This document shows, piece after piece, positions 10,736 through 20,462 of a stretch of 64,000 nt of DNA. The position numbers and the translations under genes were made by a program. The notes beneath the pieces are model-generated. The model worked only from the letters and a program-made list of their open reading frames with translations, ran no database searches and was not told the DNA's origin. Within the stretch, counting starts at the first letter, position 1. Every line of letters starts with the position of its first letter. Source of the DNA: Sepioteuthis lessoniana (taxonomy: Eukaryota; Mollusca; Cephalopoda; Myopsida; Loliginidae); the NCBI GenBank assembly GCA_963585895.1, contig OY757912.1, positions 84,394,813-84,458,812 on the forward strand, given 5' to 3'.

Positions 10736-10752
10736 TATATATATATATATAT

Positions 10753-11315
10753 GTGCATGTGTTTGTGTGTGTATGTAAATTCAAGACATACAGCTGGTTT
10801 TAGTTACCTTTCTCACATCTTTGTCAGTATTAAAAATTAGAAAAATACATTCATATGCATGCAATAGAAACCCATGCTAATATCATAAATATAATTCTTT
10901 GATTTTTGTTTGAATTTCTGAGGCGGTTTGCATGATGGAAAACAAGGACACACACATAGACTGTGTTCATACGAATGAGATTTGAAACAGAGGTTGTGTG
11001 CATAGTGCAGTGGTTATTATCGTGAAGTTCATTGTTCTCCATGTCCTGGGTAAAGTGTTGTGTAGCAGACATAAACAAGATGAAAATAGTCGAGACAAAG
11101 ATATGATGAAAATATGACGAGTTCATACCAGAAAAAACTGTTGGATACAGGGTCACAGAAAAAAATTCAACTCACTTTATTGCTAATGTTACAACTTGCT
11201 TCTTGACTGATCTCAAAAAGAGGAAGATGTGAATTTGTATTTTCACATTGATCAAAGAAAGATCTATTTTTGATAAATTGTAGCCTACACCCCACCATCC
11301 AATTGGAGGTCCTCT
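10753..11315. other. No gene seen; short tRNA-like A box only
   Basis: GCATAGTGCAGTGGTTATTA at 11,000-11,019 resembles a tRNA-SINE A box, but no B box follows. A 101-codon minus-strand frame (10,851-11,156) has no recognisable motif and no codon signal I can see. Confidence 0.35.
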
Positions 11316-11972
11316 GTTGGCTGGGGCTGTAGAATATGGAGACTATCTCTGCAGGGGAGTAATCCCTGCCCAACAAGGCAGCCTGTTAACTGTGGGTGGT
11401 TAACTTTAATGATGGAATCCTGGTGGCTGAGTAGTCCTTGACCTAGCAACCAAAGTCATCGAGTGAATTGTGACACTCCACTTTCACCTTTGTTGGGCTT
11501 GCTGGACAGACAGTCAGAGAGGTCCAAACTGATCAGTTGGTGAGTCATGTCAAGCCTTAGGACCTATATGATTGTCCTGACTGTATTCTTCAAATTGCTC
11601 ATGTGGCAAACAGGTACCTGATCCTATTTGATCTTAAAGGTGCTAGAAGCCAGTAGCTGAGGGTCAACAGCACTCAAATAGCCATTTAAATTGTGTGCAA
11701 ACAAATTATTTATGTTAAATAGAATTATTACTGCTAGATAGCAATACTTGAAACCAATAAACTGTGTGCAGACAATAAATAACAATACTTGAAATCATTT
11801 GACTGTGTGAAAATAAATAAACTTGTTTAAAAATAAAATTACTTGCAAACTATTTACTTACAAATCAAATAGATATAATAATATATGTATAAATAGGATT
11901 TAGCATTAAACAACCATTAAGTGTTGATATGCCATCAAATCAGATAACCTAATGGAACCTAACCAATGGTGG
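11316..11972 (+). repeat. R4-A element, rearranged
   Basis: The head (GGCTGGGGCTGTAGAATATG, 11,319-11,338) and tail (TTAGCATTAAACAACC..GTTGATATGCCATC, 11,902-11,935) are typical, and body units (TGTGTGCAAACAAAT) fill 11,690-11,830. The middle (about 11,390-11,640) is replaced by unrelated sequence and has no palindrome, so the copy was converted or rearranged. Confidence 0.6.
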
Positions 11973-12073
11973 GAGTAGTTTCACTTAGCCCCCAAATTTT
12001 TGTTTTTTTGATAACTAGCTACTCCTTTTCAAAAAATGTCAATACTTGTGTATGAATGTCTCTAGCAGTTCTC

Positions 12074-12131
12074 TATCTATCTATCAATCTATCTATCTAT
12101 CTTTTTTCTTTCTATCTATCTATCTATCTTA
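12074..12131. repeat. (TATC)n microsatellite
   Basis: Runs of CTAT repeats interrupted by a TTTTTTCTTT stretch; directly upstream of a SINE-2 head. Confidence 0.85.
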
Positions 12132-12137
12132 TATATA

Positions 12138-12388
12138 CTGGCCCATTGGCATAATGGTTAAATTGTTCGTCAGTGGTCCAGGAGATGGTGTTCAATCCCA
12201 GGTCGAGTCATACCAAAAAATGGTACTTGATGCCTCCTTGCTTAACACTCAGCATTATAAGGTACAGTTCAAAGATAAGTGGAGCAATTCAAGGAAAGGA
12301 GTAGCACTCTCCTCTACACCTTGGTTTAGTTGCTATTAAAAGAGGAACCTTCAGGTCACCATAGACTACGGTCGGCCAACTTACTTAC
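12138..12388 (+). repeat. SINE-2 copy
   Basis: tRNA-like head (GGCCCATTGGCATAATGG; B box GTTCAATCCCAGG at 12,190-12,202), then the family-specific body (GGTACTTGATGCCTCCTTGC, ACTCAGCATTATAAGGTAC, CTACACCTTGG) and 3' end (GACTACGGTCGGCCAACTTA). A (TA)n tract follows at 12,391-12,421. Confidence 0.85.
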
Positions 12389-12424
<36 letters not shown>

Positions 12425-12980
12425 TTATTGGTATTTTGTTATGGATGATGGCAGCTTGAACTAGTAATCACTTCAGCTCAATAACCCTCACAAATGCAGA
12501 CTCCTCAAGACCCAGGAAGTTTTTCCAGGGACTAATCTCATCTCTTTTATAACTTTTTTTATTTTACTACTAATCTCCAATCTCCCACTTTTATTGCGAA
12601 AGACTAACTAAAAAAATTATAAAGAAAGGTGCATTCTTTTATTTATCATTTTTTTTTTAATCTGTTTATTTTTGGAATGAGTCTTAATTCTGACAGATGA
12701 CAAACAATTGGAAAGATTTTCTGAGAAAAACTTTGCCACTACTGATTTGCATCATGTCTAAAGTGATTGCCTTCTTGTCAAGCGTTGCGGGGAAGAAGGT
12801 AGAATAAAGATTGGAAAGGTAAAGTGGGGGTATTTGTTAAGTTGGTTTCATCAAGTGGACATGGAATTGTGATAAAAGAAGCAAGTGTTTTCATCGGATA
12901 AAAATGGGCAATTTTTTTTTTCTATGCATTCATTATAAGCAGATTAATTGTAAGAAACTTTCAGATTATTTTGACTTGAT
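12425..12980. other. AT-rich DNA, no gene seen
   Basis: No repeat of the families described here and no open frame of note. Confidence 0.45.
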
Positions 12981-12995
12981 ATAAAGATTTTAGAA

Positions 12996-13291
12996 AAATG
13001 GAGGTGCCCGTGGTGTAATGGTTATTGTCGTAGGAAATGGACACGGCGACATGAGTTCAAATCCTGGACGAGACTGATGGCATTTCACATAGCACTAATA
13101 CCCTTGGGAAAGGTATGAATCCAATTATTCTCCCTCCAGCTTTGGGTAAATAGTAGGACAGACTGGGTTCTTCAGCCTTGGTGAGGCAACTAGTCTAGGA
13201 GAAGAAAAACTCTGAATTGAAACCCGTTAAACTCCGCTTAAAAATTGACTTTGTGTCATATCCTGCCCGAGCAGAGGCGTTGGTAAATATG
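12996..13291 (+). repeat. SINE-1, full length with target duplication
   Basis: This is the best reference copy: head GGAGGTGCCCGTGGTGTAAT (13,000-13,019), B box GAGTTCAAATCCTGG (13,053-13,067), central block CACTAATACCCTTGGGAAAG (13,093-13,112) to GGGTAAATAGTAGG, and 3' end TCCTGCCCGAGCAGAGGCG. A perfect 15 bp direct repeat, ATAAAGATTTTAGAA, lies at 12,981-12,995 and 13,292-13,306. Confidence 0.92.
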
Positions 13292-13539
13292 ATAAAGATT
13301 TTAGAAGTACTTAAAGAACAACATTGTATTAAGTTTTCAGACAGATAAGCCTGACTTGAACCCAAACTAACTACTAGTCCTGTTGGTAGGTCTTAAAATA
13401 CGCTAATTGTATCTCCTATGTCAGTATTTGATAGTTTTCTTTTTTAACACCATCTATTTGTATTTCATTTCATTCAGAATAACTTGCACCTATTCGGGGG
13501 TTTTTTGTTCTCGTTTTTGCATCACAAAAAATGGGTGTC

Positions 13540-13872
13540 TTTGGTATTGTACTAAACTTTATTTGCTGAGGCTCCTATTCTGGAGATATTGATAGTATGC
13601 AGTACCCCTTCATTGCTATTACTACCAGGTTCACTCAGGATCTGGTGTGGTAGTACCTGTTAGGGTCAAATAGATCTACTTAAAAATTATTTAGATTCAA
13701 TTGGCCTGTATGCAAAAAATAAAACAAAACCTTTTAAGAAACAATTACACAAGAAATGCAAATATGAATATACAATGTATGCAATTCCCTAACCTCTAGG
13801 CATAAACTAACCTTAGATGGGTTAGCATGCCTTAAAATTAGTCAGTGGGTCAACCGATCTACCAAACCAATT
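13540..13872 (+). repeat. R4-B element, 5' truncated
   Basis: Starts inside the head region (ACTAAACTTTATTTGCTGAGG) and continues through GGTAGTACCTGTTAGGGTC, AAGAAACAATTACACAAGAA and the R4-B tail (CCTAACCTCTAGGCATAAAC). Confidence 0.6.
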
Positions 13873-14260
13873 ATATCACAGAAATGATTTGTGAAAAAAA
13901 GTCATCACTTTACTGAATGAGCAACAGTCTTTGTCCTCTGACTTTTCAATCTGAATTTAAGTTTATACAGGATTGACTAGGAATAAATTAGAGTCAGTAT
14001 TTGATAGTTTTCTTTTTTAACACTATATGTTCATATTTTATTTCATTCAGACTAACTTCCTCTTATTCTATTTTATTCATTTAAAATTTTTTTTCTTCTT
14101 TGAGGTTTTCGTTTTTACATCACAACATTTTGGCAATAGATGCTGTTTTCTTTAGATTTCTCAAGATATTTGTGGACATCCGGAGCTGGAGGGTACAGTA
14201 GCCAAAATATTGTTATAAAAACAATAACAATGAAGAAATATTCCAAATAAAACAAAAAAG

Positions 14261-15065
14261 TGTCCTGGGTAGGTTACTAAACTTTATCTGAGAAGTGTGA
14301 AGTACCCACTTCTTTACCATTACTCCCAGGTCCAGTCTGAATCAAAGTGGTGGTACCTGTTAGGGTCCATTCTGTGGGTCAAATTATTTGCATTAAAAAT
14401 GATTCTTGAAGCTATAATTATTTACTTGAAACCATATAACCATGCGCAAACAAATGACTGTTATCCATTAGAAATAATTACATAACACTTGTCTTTAATT
14501 GGAATCATTTTGAGATGAGGCTTCTTAATCTGAGAATAGAGGCATTGAGTCTCTACAGTTCCAGGTGAGCATTGTCAGACGATAGCGGTTTCAAATCCTA
14601 CCCAAGCCGGCCAGAGGTTTACTTGGTCGAAAACGTGGTTCGATAGACAACAACTATGGAAGGCAGTAATTACTGGGGATACAGTTACAAGACTCAGCAT
14701 TCCTATCCGAGGTCATGGTAAATCACCTGAAGAAGGCCAGAGGTGAAATTTGGCCGAAATGTAGTGAAAGAAGAAACAATACAAAAACTACCAAGATGAG
14801 GACAAAAAAGTCCTCAATAAAAAAAAAAAAAAAATTAATTCTCAAATTACATAAAACTATAGAATTATTAGTATTAGATAGGAATGCTAGAAACCATATA
14901 ATTATTTGCATTAGATTACAATACTTGAAATCATATAACTGTGTGCAAAAAATTCTAAGGAAACAACTGCACAAAAAATATAAATATACAATGAATGTGA
15001 TTCCCTAACCTCAAAGTATGAAATAACCCTAGACAGGTTGACATATCATTACAATCAATCAATTG
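14261..15065 (+). repeat. R4-B element, interrupted
   Basis: R4-B head part (GTGTCCTGGGTAGGTTACTA), GTGGTGGTACCTGTTAGGGT at 14,347-14,366, body units with GTGTGCAAAAAATTC, and tail (CTAACCTCAAAGTATGAAAT, 15,006-15,025; AGGTTGACATATCATTACAA). A poly(A)-tailed segment interrupts it at about 14,487-14,844. Confidence 0.6.
14487..14844 (+). mobile_element. Poly(A)-tailed SINE-like insert in R4-B
   Basis: GC-richer than its surroundings. It holds GCGGTTTCAAATCCTACC (B-box-like, 14,585-14,602), two related blocks (GCCAGAGGT.. at 14,610 and 14,738), a GGCC/GGCC stem near 14,731-14,757, and ends in a run of about 15 A after TCCTCAATA. Candidate target duplication AATTACATAA at 14,477-14,486 and 14,845-14,854. 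The family is not recognised. Short frames on both strands at 14,715-15,008 are incidental. Confidence 0.45.
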
Positions 15066-15389
15066 AACAGACTCTGTTTATTTGTCTTTAAAACCAGTCT
15101 AATATTATGGATTCCATCTCATTCTTATGGCAGAAAAAATTAAACAGCAAAACATATGAAAACAGAATATAGCATCAGAATTGTTTTAAAATAAAAAATA
15201 AGTTTAACAAGATACAACAACAGATAAGATATTCAGCTGAGAAAGTCAAGTAAATGAATTGTGTTTGAAAACAACTAAAAAAATATGATTGCTTACTGAT
15301 GAATTTTTAACTATTCATGCTTGAACAAGGGAAGAAATGAGCTTTTATCGCATGTAATATTTGTAGGTTTAACCACAGGATTATGCATT

Positions 15390-15637
15390 AGAATGTTACC
15401 ATATAAATATAAGATATATTAGAATGTTACCATATAAATATAAGATATATTAGAATGTTACCATATAAATATAAAATATATTAGAATGTTACCATATAAA
15501 TATAAAATATATTTGAATGTTACCATATAAATATAAGATATATTAGAATGTTACCATATAAATATAAAATATATTTGAATGTTACCATATAAATATAAGT
15601 TATATTAGAATGTTATGATATAAATATAAAATATTCA
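15390..15637. repeat. 31 bp minisatellite, 8 copies
   Basis: The unit AGAATGTTACCATATAAATA followed by TAAGATATATT repeats eight times with few changes (AAGATA/AAAATA, TTAGAA/TTTGAA). The last copy is diverged (GTTATGATATAAAT). Confidence 0.95.
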
Positions 15638-16036
15638 AATAAATATATGTATACACTTAAGAAATATAGCTGGAAAATATGAAAACAGTTGTTTAACATG
15701 TTTCATTTATACAGCTTCATCAGGTAATACTAAATTTTCCCATTTTTAAAATGGTAATGGAAATTGTTGACATAATCATCAAAGATGTAAAAAATAAAGA
15801 CGCTGAATGTTAGTTGTTTGGGAGCTTTTGAAATTCAAATCTTGAAAATTATTTGAAAATCTGAAAGTGTTTGGATTATTATTGCTATGAATTATCATTG
15901 TTTTTTTTTTAATTTAGAATTTTTAACTGAATATTTTCCCTGGTATTTGTGATATTATTTACGTTTTAAATATTAAATGCCTTTTAGAGTATCTGTTCCT
16001 CAATCTAATTTTTTGTGATCAGTTGTTTGTCTTTAA

Positions 16037-16331
16037 CTGAATCCAGTTGATGGGACACACTTTGGCCATCCATGGTGTCAATGGCATGGATCTGGTCGGG
16101 TGTGTCCCATCTTCTTGACATACCTTGACCCTCCGGGGGCCGTCCCCCCAAGCTTTAACACTCCTCAGAGGGGTTAGGTTTATTGCCTGTCACCTGAGGT
16201 GCCCCTTTTTAGGAGAATGCTGACGGGGCCCGAGGCATTTTTAGGAATGCTGGGTGCGTCAGCGCTCGGACCCACCTTAAAAAAGGCCTTGTGCCATGCT
16301 TGTCCAGTTGGTGGGAGGGCTGACAAATACC
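16037..16331. mobile_element. GC-rich insert with 15 bp target duplication
   Basis: About 295 bp clearly richer in G and C than the flanks, bounded by perfect direct repeats GTTGTTTGTCTTTAA (16,022-16,036 and 16,332-16,346). The left part folds into a long hairpin: GATGGGACACAC (16,050-16,061) pairs with GTGTGTCCCATC (16,099-16,110), and inside it ATCCATG pairs with CATGGAT. The right part repeats TTTTTAGGA..AATGCTG twice. No open frame or tRNA box was recognised. The duplication length fits LINE-type retrotransposition of a structured RNA. Confidence 0.65.
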
Positions 16332-16493
16332 GTTGTTTGTCTTTAATAAAGATGATTTTAAGAACTTTCGAAATTGGCTGATATATCATTACTAATAACC
16401 CAGAAAACCCTTATGATACTATCAGACTTTGTTGTTATTTTTTTTTAAATTTTGTTGCATTGATGAAATAGTTGATGAAAATGCAACCTGATA

Positions 16494-16517
16494 TATATAT
16501 ATATATATATATATATA
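16494..16517. repeat. (TA)n microsatellite
   Basis: Perfect TA run directly before an R4-A insertion. Confidence 0.9.
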
Positions 16518-16528
16518 ATCCTTCCACC

Positions 16529-17097
16529 TCACAGTCCAGTCGGATGGGGCTGTAAAATATGCCATCTGCATCTTTATAGATGGGTAAGACTCCCTCAACA
16601 AGTGTCCTGATATGACATTAAACAATCTGATGACAAAGTTCCTGTCAGTGGAGCTCTGGGGAACATAGAGTACCCCTTAATTTCCTTTGCTCCCAGGTCC
16701 ACTCTGACCTGGAGTGGTAGCACCTGATAGAGTCCTATCTGTGAGTCAAATAAGACTGTTTGACATTTAAACTGTGTGGAAACAAATGACTTATGTTGAA
16801 TTGAATTGTTAGAAATAGAAAGGTATGATTATTTAACTGTGTGTAAACAAATGACTGTTTAATTTAATTGTTAGTGATACATAGGAATACTTGGAACTGT
16901 TTAACTGTGTGCAAACAAATGATAAATGGTAAATACAAATATTCGTAACCATTAAGCTGTGTACAAAAGAATGAGCACAGACTCATTTAAAAATGTATCT
17001 ATAAAATGAGTTTGCAAATCATTTAATATATGCAAAAACATGATTTGGCATTAAATAGCCAACAATCATTGATATGCCATAAAATTCAACCAAACCT
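16529..17097 (+). mobile_element. R4-A element with exact boundaries
   Basis: A 569 bp copy between perfect 13 bp direct repeats TAATCCTTCCACC (16,516-16,528 and 17,098-17,110). Head TCCAGTCGGATGGGGCTGTA; palindrome CCACTCTGACCTGGAGTGG (16,699-16,717); four body units (GTGTGCAAACAAATGA type); hairpin tail GGCATTAAATAGCC..GATATGCC (17,047-17,078) and CAACCAAACCT end. This defines R4-A as a unit that inserts with a LINE/SINE-like duplication. Confidence 0.9.
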
Positions 17098-17371
17098 TAA
17101 TCCTTCCACCACAGGTAGGATTCAACATAAAATCAATTTTTTACATGAAGTAATGTTGGTTTTCCTTCTCCTATATTGGTTATCTATCCATAGCAAAAAA
17201 ACATGTCTGACCTACTATTTACTCATAGCTGGTGGGAGAAGGGATAGACTTATGCTTTTCCAAAGGGCATTAGCATAAAGTGAAATGTAAAAACCTTGTC
17301 CAGGAATAGAGCTTAGTTTGCTGATTATATTTCCTGAGATAATAATTGTTACGTTAAGCATGCCTTCACTA

Positions 17372-17422
<51 letters not shown>
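17372..17422. repeat. (TA)n microsatellite
   Basis: About 25 TA units. Confidence 0.95.
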
Positions 17423-17427
<5 letters not shown>

Positions 17428-18056
17428 AAAGAGTTATTCAATGCATAAGGTTTTTTGTTATTTTTTTTAAAAAGCAAAATAATTTTCTGGAGGGAATTTT
17501 TTTCCATAAATGTCAACTCTGCATTGTTTGGAATTCATTTATAGCAAAAATTATCTTAATCTCACAAAAATATTTGTTTTGAGGCTATTTAAAATAGTAG
17601 CAATTAAAACAGAGTGTTTCAGGCTTAAACTGGGATTTGTCATCAAATTTTTGGTGGTTGACAAATGCAAACCATATGAAACTTGCAAAAGAATGTGTAT
17701 GGAGAAGCATGCTTTTGTAAAAAAAAATGTTTATAAACTTGCGATTGCCAATACAAGCCTGAATTGAAAAAATAGTCCATGAAGTAGAAACACATTGACT
17801 CTATTAAAGAAGGTGATGCTGTCAGTCTTCTGGGACATGAAAGGACCTCTCACTATTGATTTCCTGGGTCAATGTTTATTATAAGGATAGTTTAATCAGA
17901 AACAAAATTTTATTTTACAGAAACAATGTCTATGTATGTAGACTTCAGTATAGCAAAATAAAATCTAATTTCAGATAGAAATTTCTTTATAACAAAATTC
18001 ATCAGTTTAATTTTTCATATCATCTTTCTTTTTTATATATAAATAAATAAAAAAAA
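17423..18056. other. AT-rich DNA, no gene seen
   Basis: No repeat match. An 85-codon frame at 17,510-17,767 has low-complexity composition and no recognised motif. Confidence 0.45.
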
Positions 18057-18087
18057 AATATATATATATATACACACTCATACATTC

Positions 18088-19004
18088 AAGGGTCATTCAA
18101 AAAGTTTTACACTTCACCCAGACAGTCGCCAAGTTGGTTGGGGCTGTAGAATACACTGATTGCACCTGTGCCGAGGGGTAAAACATTAAATATGACACTA
18201 AACAATCTGATGAGGAGGCTCCAGTAATACTGGAGCTTTGGGGAATGTGGAGTAGTACCTTTTCATTGTCAGTGCTCCCAGGTCCACTCTGGCCTGGTGT
18301 GGTAGCACCTAATAGGGTCCTATCTATAGGTTAAATAGAACTAATCTGCATACTTATGCTAAACAAAATTACTTGAAATGGAACTGTTTTGATATTTTAA
18401 ATGCATACTTATGCTAAACTGAGTTGTTTGAAATAGAACTATTTTTGACATAAAAACTGTACTTAGGCTAAATTAAATTATTAGAAGTAGAACCGATTGA
18501 CTAAACTGAACAGCTTGAAATAGAAATGTTTTTGATAATTAAATTGTGTACTTATGCTAAACTGAATTGTTTGAAATGGAACTGTTTTGACATTTAACTG
18601 TGTGTAAACACAATCTATACTTATACTAAACTGAATTGTTTGAATTAGAACTGTTTGACTAAACTGAGTAGCTTGAAATAGAAATGTTTTTGACTATTAA
18701 ACTGTGTACTCATGCTAAACTGAATTGTTTGAAATTGAACTGATTATTTGTATAAAAATGGATTTGGCGTTAAATAACCTACAAAGGTCGATATGCCATA
18801 AAACCCAAACAACCAATCAAATCACCCAGACAGAAGACCATAGTTGTACATCATTGTTATGGCAACACACTACCACTTCTTATAAAACTAGAAAAACCAA
18901 TTCATCTTCTAATGTTATAAGAAGTGATAATATGTTTTCCACAAAAATTTTTTTAACTATGTTCTTCTTTCTGTGTGAGATTTTAGAATTTTTTGAATGA
19001 CCCT

Positions 19005-19006
<2 letters not shown>
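18088..19006. mobile_element. M3: mariner-type MITE, split by R4-A
   Basis: The left end AAGGGTCATTCAAAAAGTTT (from 18,088) and the right end, whose reverse complement reads TTGAGGGTCATTCAAAAAAT (from 19,006), are terminal inverted repeats. Without the nested R4-A (and one copy of its duplication) the element is about 210 bp and non-coding, a MITE. Family is inferred from terminus style and TA-rich flanks. Confidence 0.65.
18126..18821 (+). mobile_element. R4-A element nested in M3
   Basis: 696 bp between perfect 12 bp direct repeats TCACCCAGACAG (18,114-18,125 and 18,822-18,833). Head TTGGTTGGGGCTGTAGAATA; palindrome CCACTCTGGCCTGGTGTGG; at least six body units built on CTTATGCTAAACTGAATTGT (near 18,351, 18,410, 18,466, 18,551, 18,622 and 18,711); hairpin tail GGCGTTAAATAACC..CGATATGCC. 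This is the longest array in the window. Confidence 0.9.

Positions 19007-19007
<1 letters not shown>

Positions 19008-19051
<44 letters not shown>
19008..19051. repeat. (TA)n microsatellite
   Basis: TA run abutting the right end of M3. Confidence 0.9.
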
Positions 19052-19054
<3 letters not shown>

Positions 19055-19468
19055 TAGAATCATAAAATCTTAGTTTAGTTATGTGACTAAATATGCATAT
19101 GTATACTAATTCAAAAACAAATAAAAGCACAAAAACACATGCCAAGACACACATATACATATATATATTAAAATCTGTGTTTAAAAATTTTTGAAATATT
19201 TAATTTCATATTTTAGCTCTATGGAATTAGGTGAATTACAAGTACTCATGTGTCTACATTATCTGAGTAAACAGATTTTTCAGTTTTGCATAGAAGACCC
19301 GGAAGTTTTTTTGTTTTTTTGCTATTTTTGGGTGAAAACAGGTTGGGGTGGATTTTATATATATTAAATATGGTATGAGCTATCAAATTTCAATCTTTAT
19401 TATTTTTTAAAAAAATCTTTCTTTTTATTTCAGATTCATATTTTGTTTCCTTGATCTCAAAATGTTTA

Positions 19469-19870
19469 TGGCCCAATCAACTGAGGCTGCAGAATACTCC
19501 AACTGCGTCTCTGTAGAGGGGTAAGACTGCTCCAATGAGTGTTCTGGATATGACACTAAACAATCTGATGGTGAGGCTCCAGTAATGCTGGAACTCTGTG
19601 GAATGCCCCTTCCTTGCCATCGCTCCTAGGTCCATTCTGGCTTGGAGTGATAGCACTTGATAGGGTCCTATCTATGGGTCAAATAGAACTAAACTATGTA
19701 CTTATGCAGAACTGAATTGCTAGAAATAGAACTATTTTTGACATTTAAATTGTGTACTTATGCTAAACTGAATTGCTTGCAATAGAACTGTTTATATGTA
19801 TAGAAATAGATTTGGCATTAAATAACCTCCAATGGTTGATGTGCCATAAAACCAAACCAAACGTAACGAA
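19469..19870 (+). mobile_element. R4-A element with target duplication
   Basis: 402 bp between direct repeats TCAAAATGTTTA (19,457-19,468 and 19,871-19,882). Head CTGAGGCTGCAGAATACTCC, palindrome region CCATTCTGGCTTGGAGTGAT, only two body units, hairpin tail GGCATTAAATAACCTCCAAT. Its short array contrasts with the 696 bp copy upstream. Confidence 0.88.
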
Positions 19871-20029
19871 TCAAAATGTTTAGCTAGATGCAAATATTCC
19901 CAGAGCCATCTTTATTTTAGTGAAAGCCTTGACTGAATTATAAATGCTCATTTACATTGTTTACTTTTCATGGTTAATCTTGGACTGAAGAAAAAACAAT
20001 ATTTTTGAAAGGCAATTAAGGTTGGCTGT

Positions 20030-20462
20030 ACGATGCACTAATAGTCCCAATAGCCGGTTCTGCTGGAGAATTTTAGAGGTTGAAGAAGGAAGACAATAGA
20101 AAATTGTATTTGAGAATGGTTACCTCACAACTATGGTGGAAACTTCTTGCATAAATTACAATATGGATAATATAAAAAATGACCATTGAATACCAAATAA
20201 AATTGACATTAAGAAGAAGACAAAATTGCAGTGGTTTGGTCACATGGCACACAAAGACAATGCCAACTAAGTCAACAAATCATACAAGAACAATTTTACT
20301 CACCAAAGATCTAGAGATAACAACCAAAATAATGGAGTGATCTAATAAGAGAGGATATGAAACTACCCCTGCTAACAGGGGTATGAGTAGCAAATGAGAG
20401 AAAGAAATGGAAAGCTTACATGGATAAATATGTATCAAGAACTCTTCTGAGTTAATGCAAAT
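20030..20462 (+). pseudogene. LINE-C reverse transcriptase tail, decayed
   Basis: The plus strand encodes KKKTKLQWFGHMAHKDNAN (20,208-20,265) followed after a break by MREKEWKAYMDKYVSRTL (20,396-20,449), matching the usual C-terminal region of RTE/Jockey-type LINE proteins (..R.LQWFGHV.RM.. and ..DR..WR.). Stops interrupt it. It is distinct from LINE-A and LINE-B. Confidence 0.55.

Noticed and set aside
10851..11156. 101-codon minus-strand frame
   Set aside because: No recognisable domain. The plus strand shows a tRNA-like A box there, which suggests decayed repeat.
13000..13070. tRNA genes in SINE heads
   Set aside because: A and B boxes are present but no acceptor or anticodon stem pairs as in a functional tRNA, and each lies at the head of a repeat.
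14726..14760. CTGAAGAA GGCC..GGCC GAAA as a hammerhead
   Set aside because: An extra A separates the core from stem II and no matching stem III with a cleavage triplet was found; kept only as a structural note.
15390..15637. CRISPR-like regular array
   Set aside because: The 31 bp units are contiguous with no spacers; it is an AT-rich minisatellite in animal DNA.
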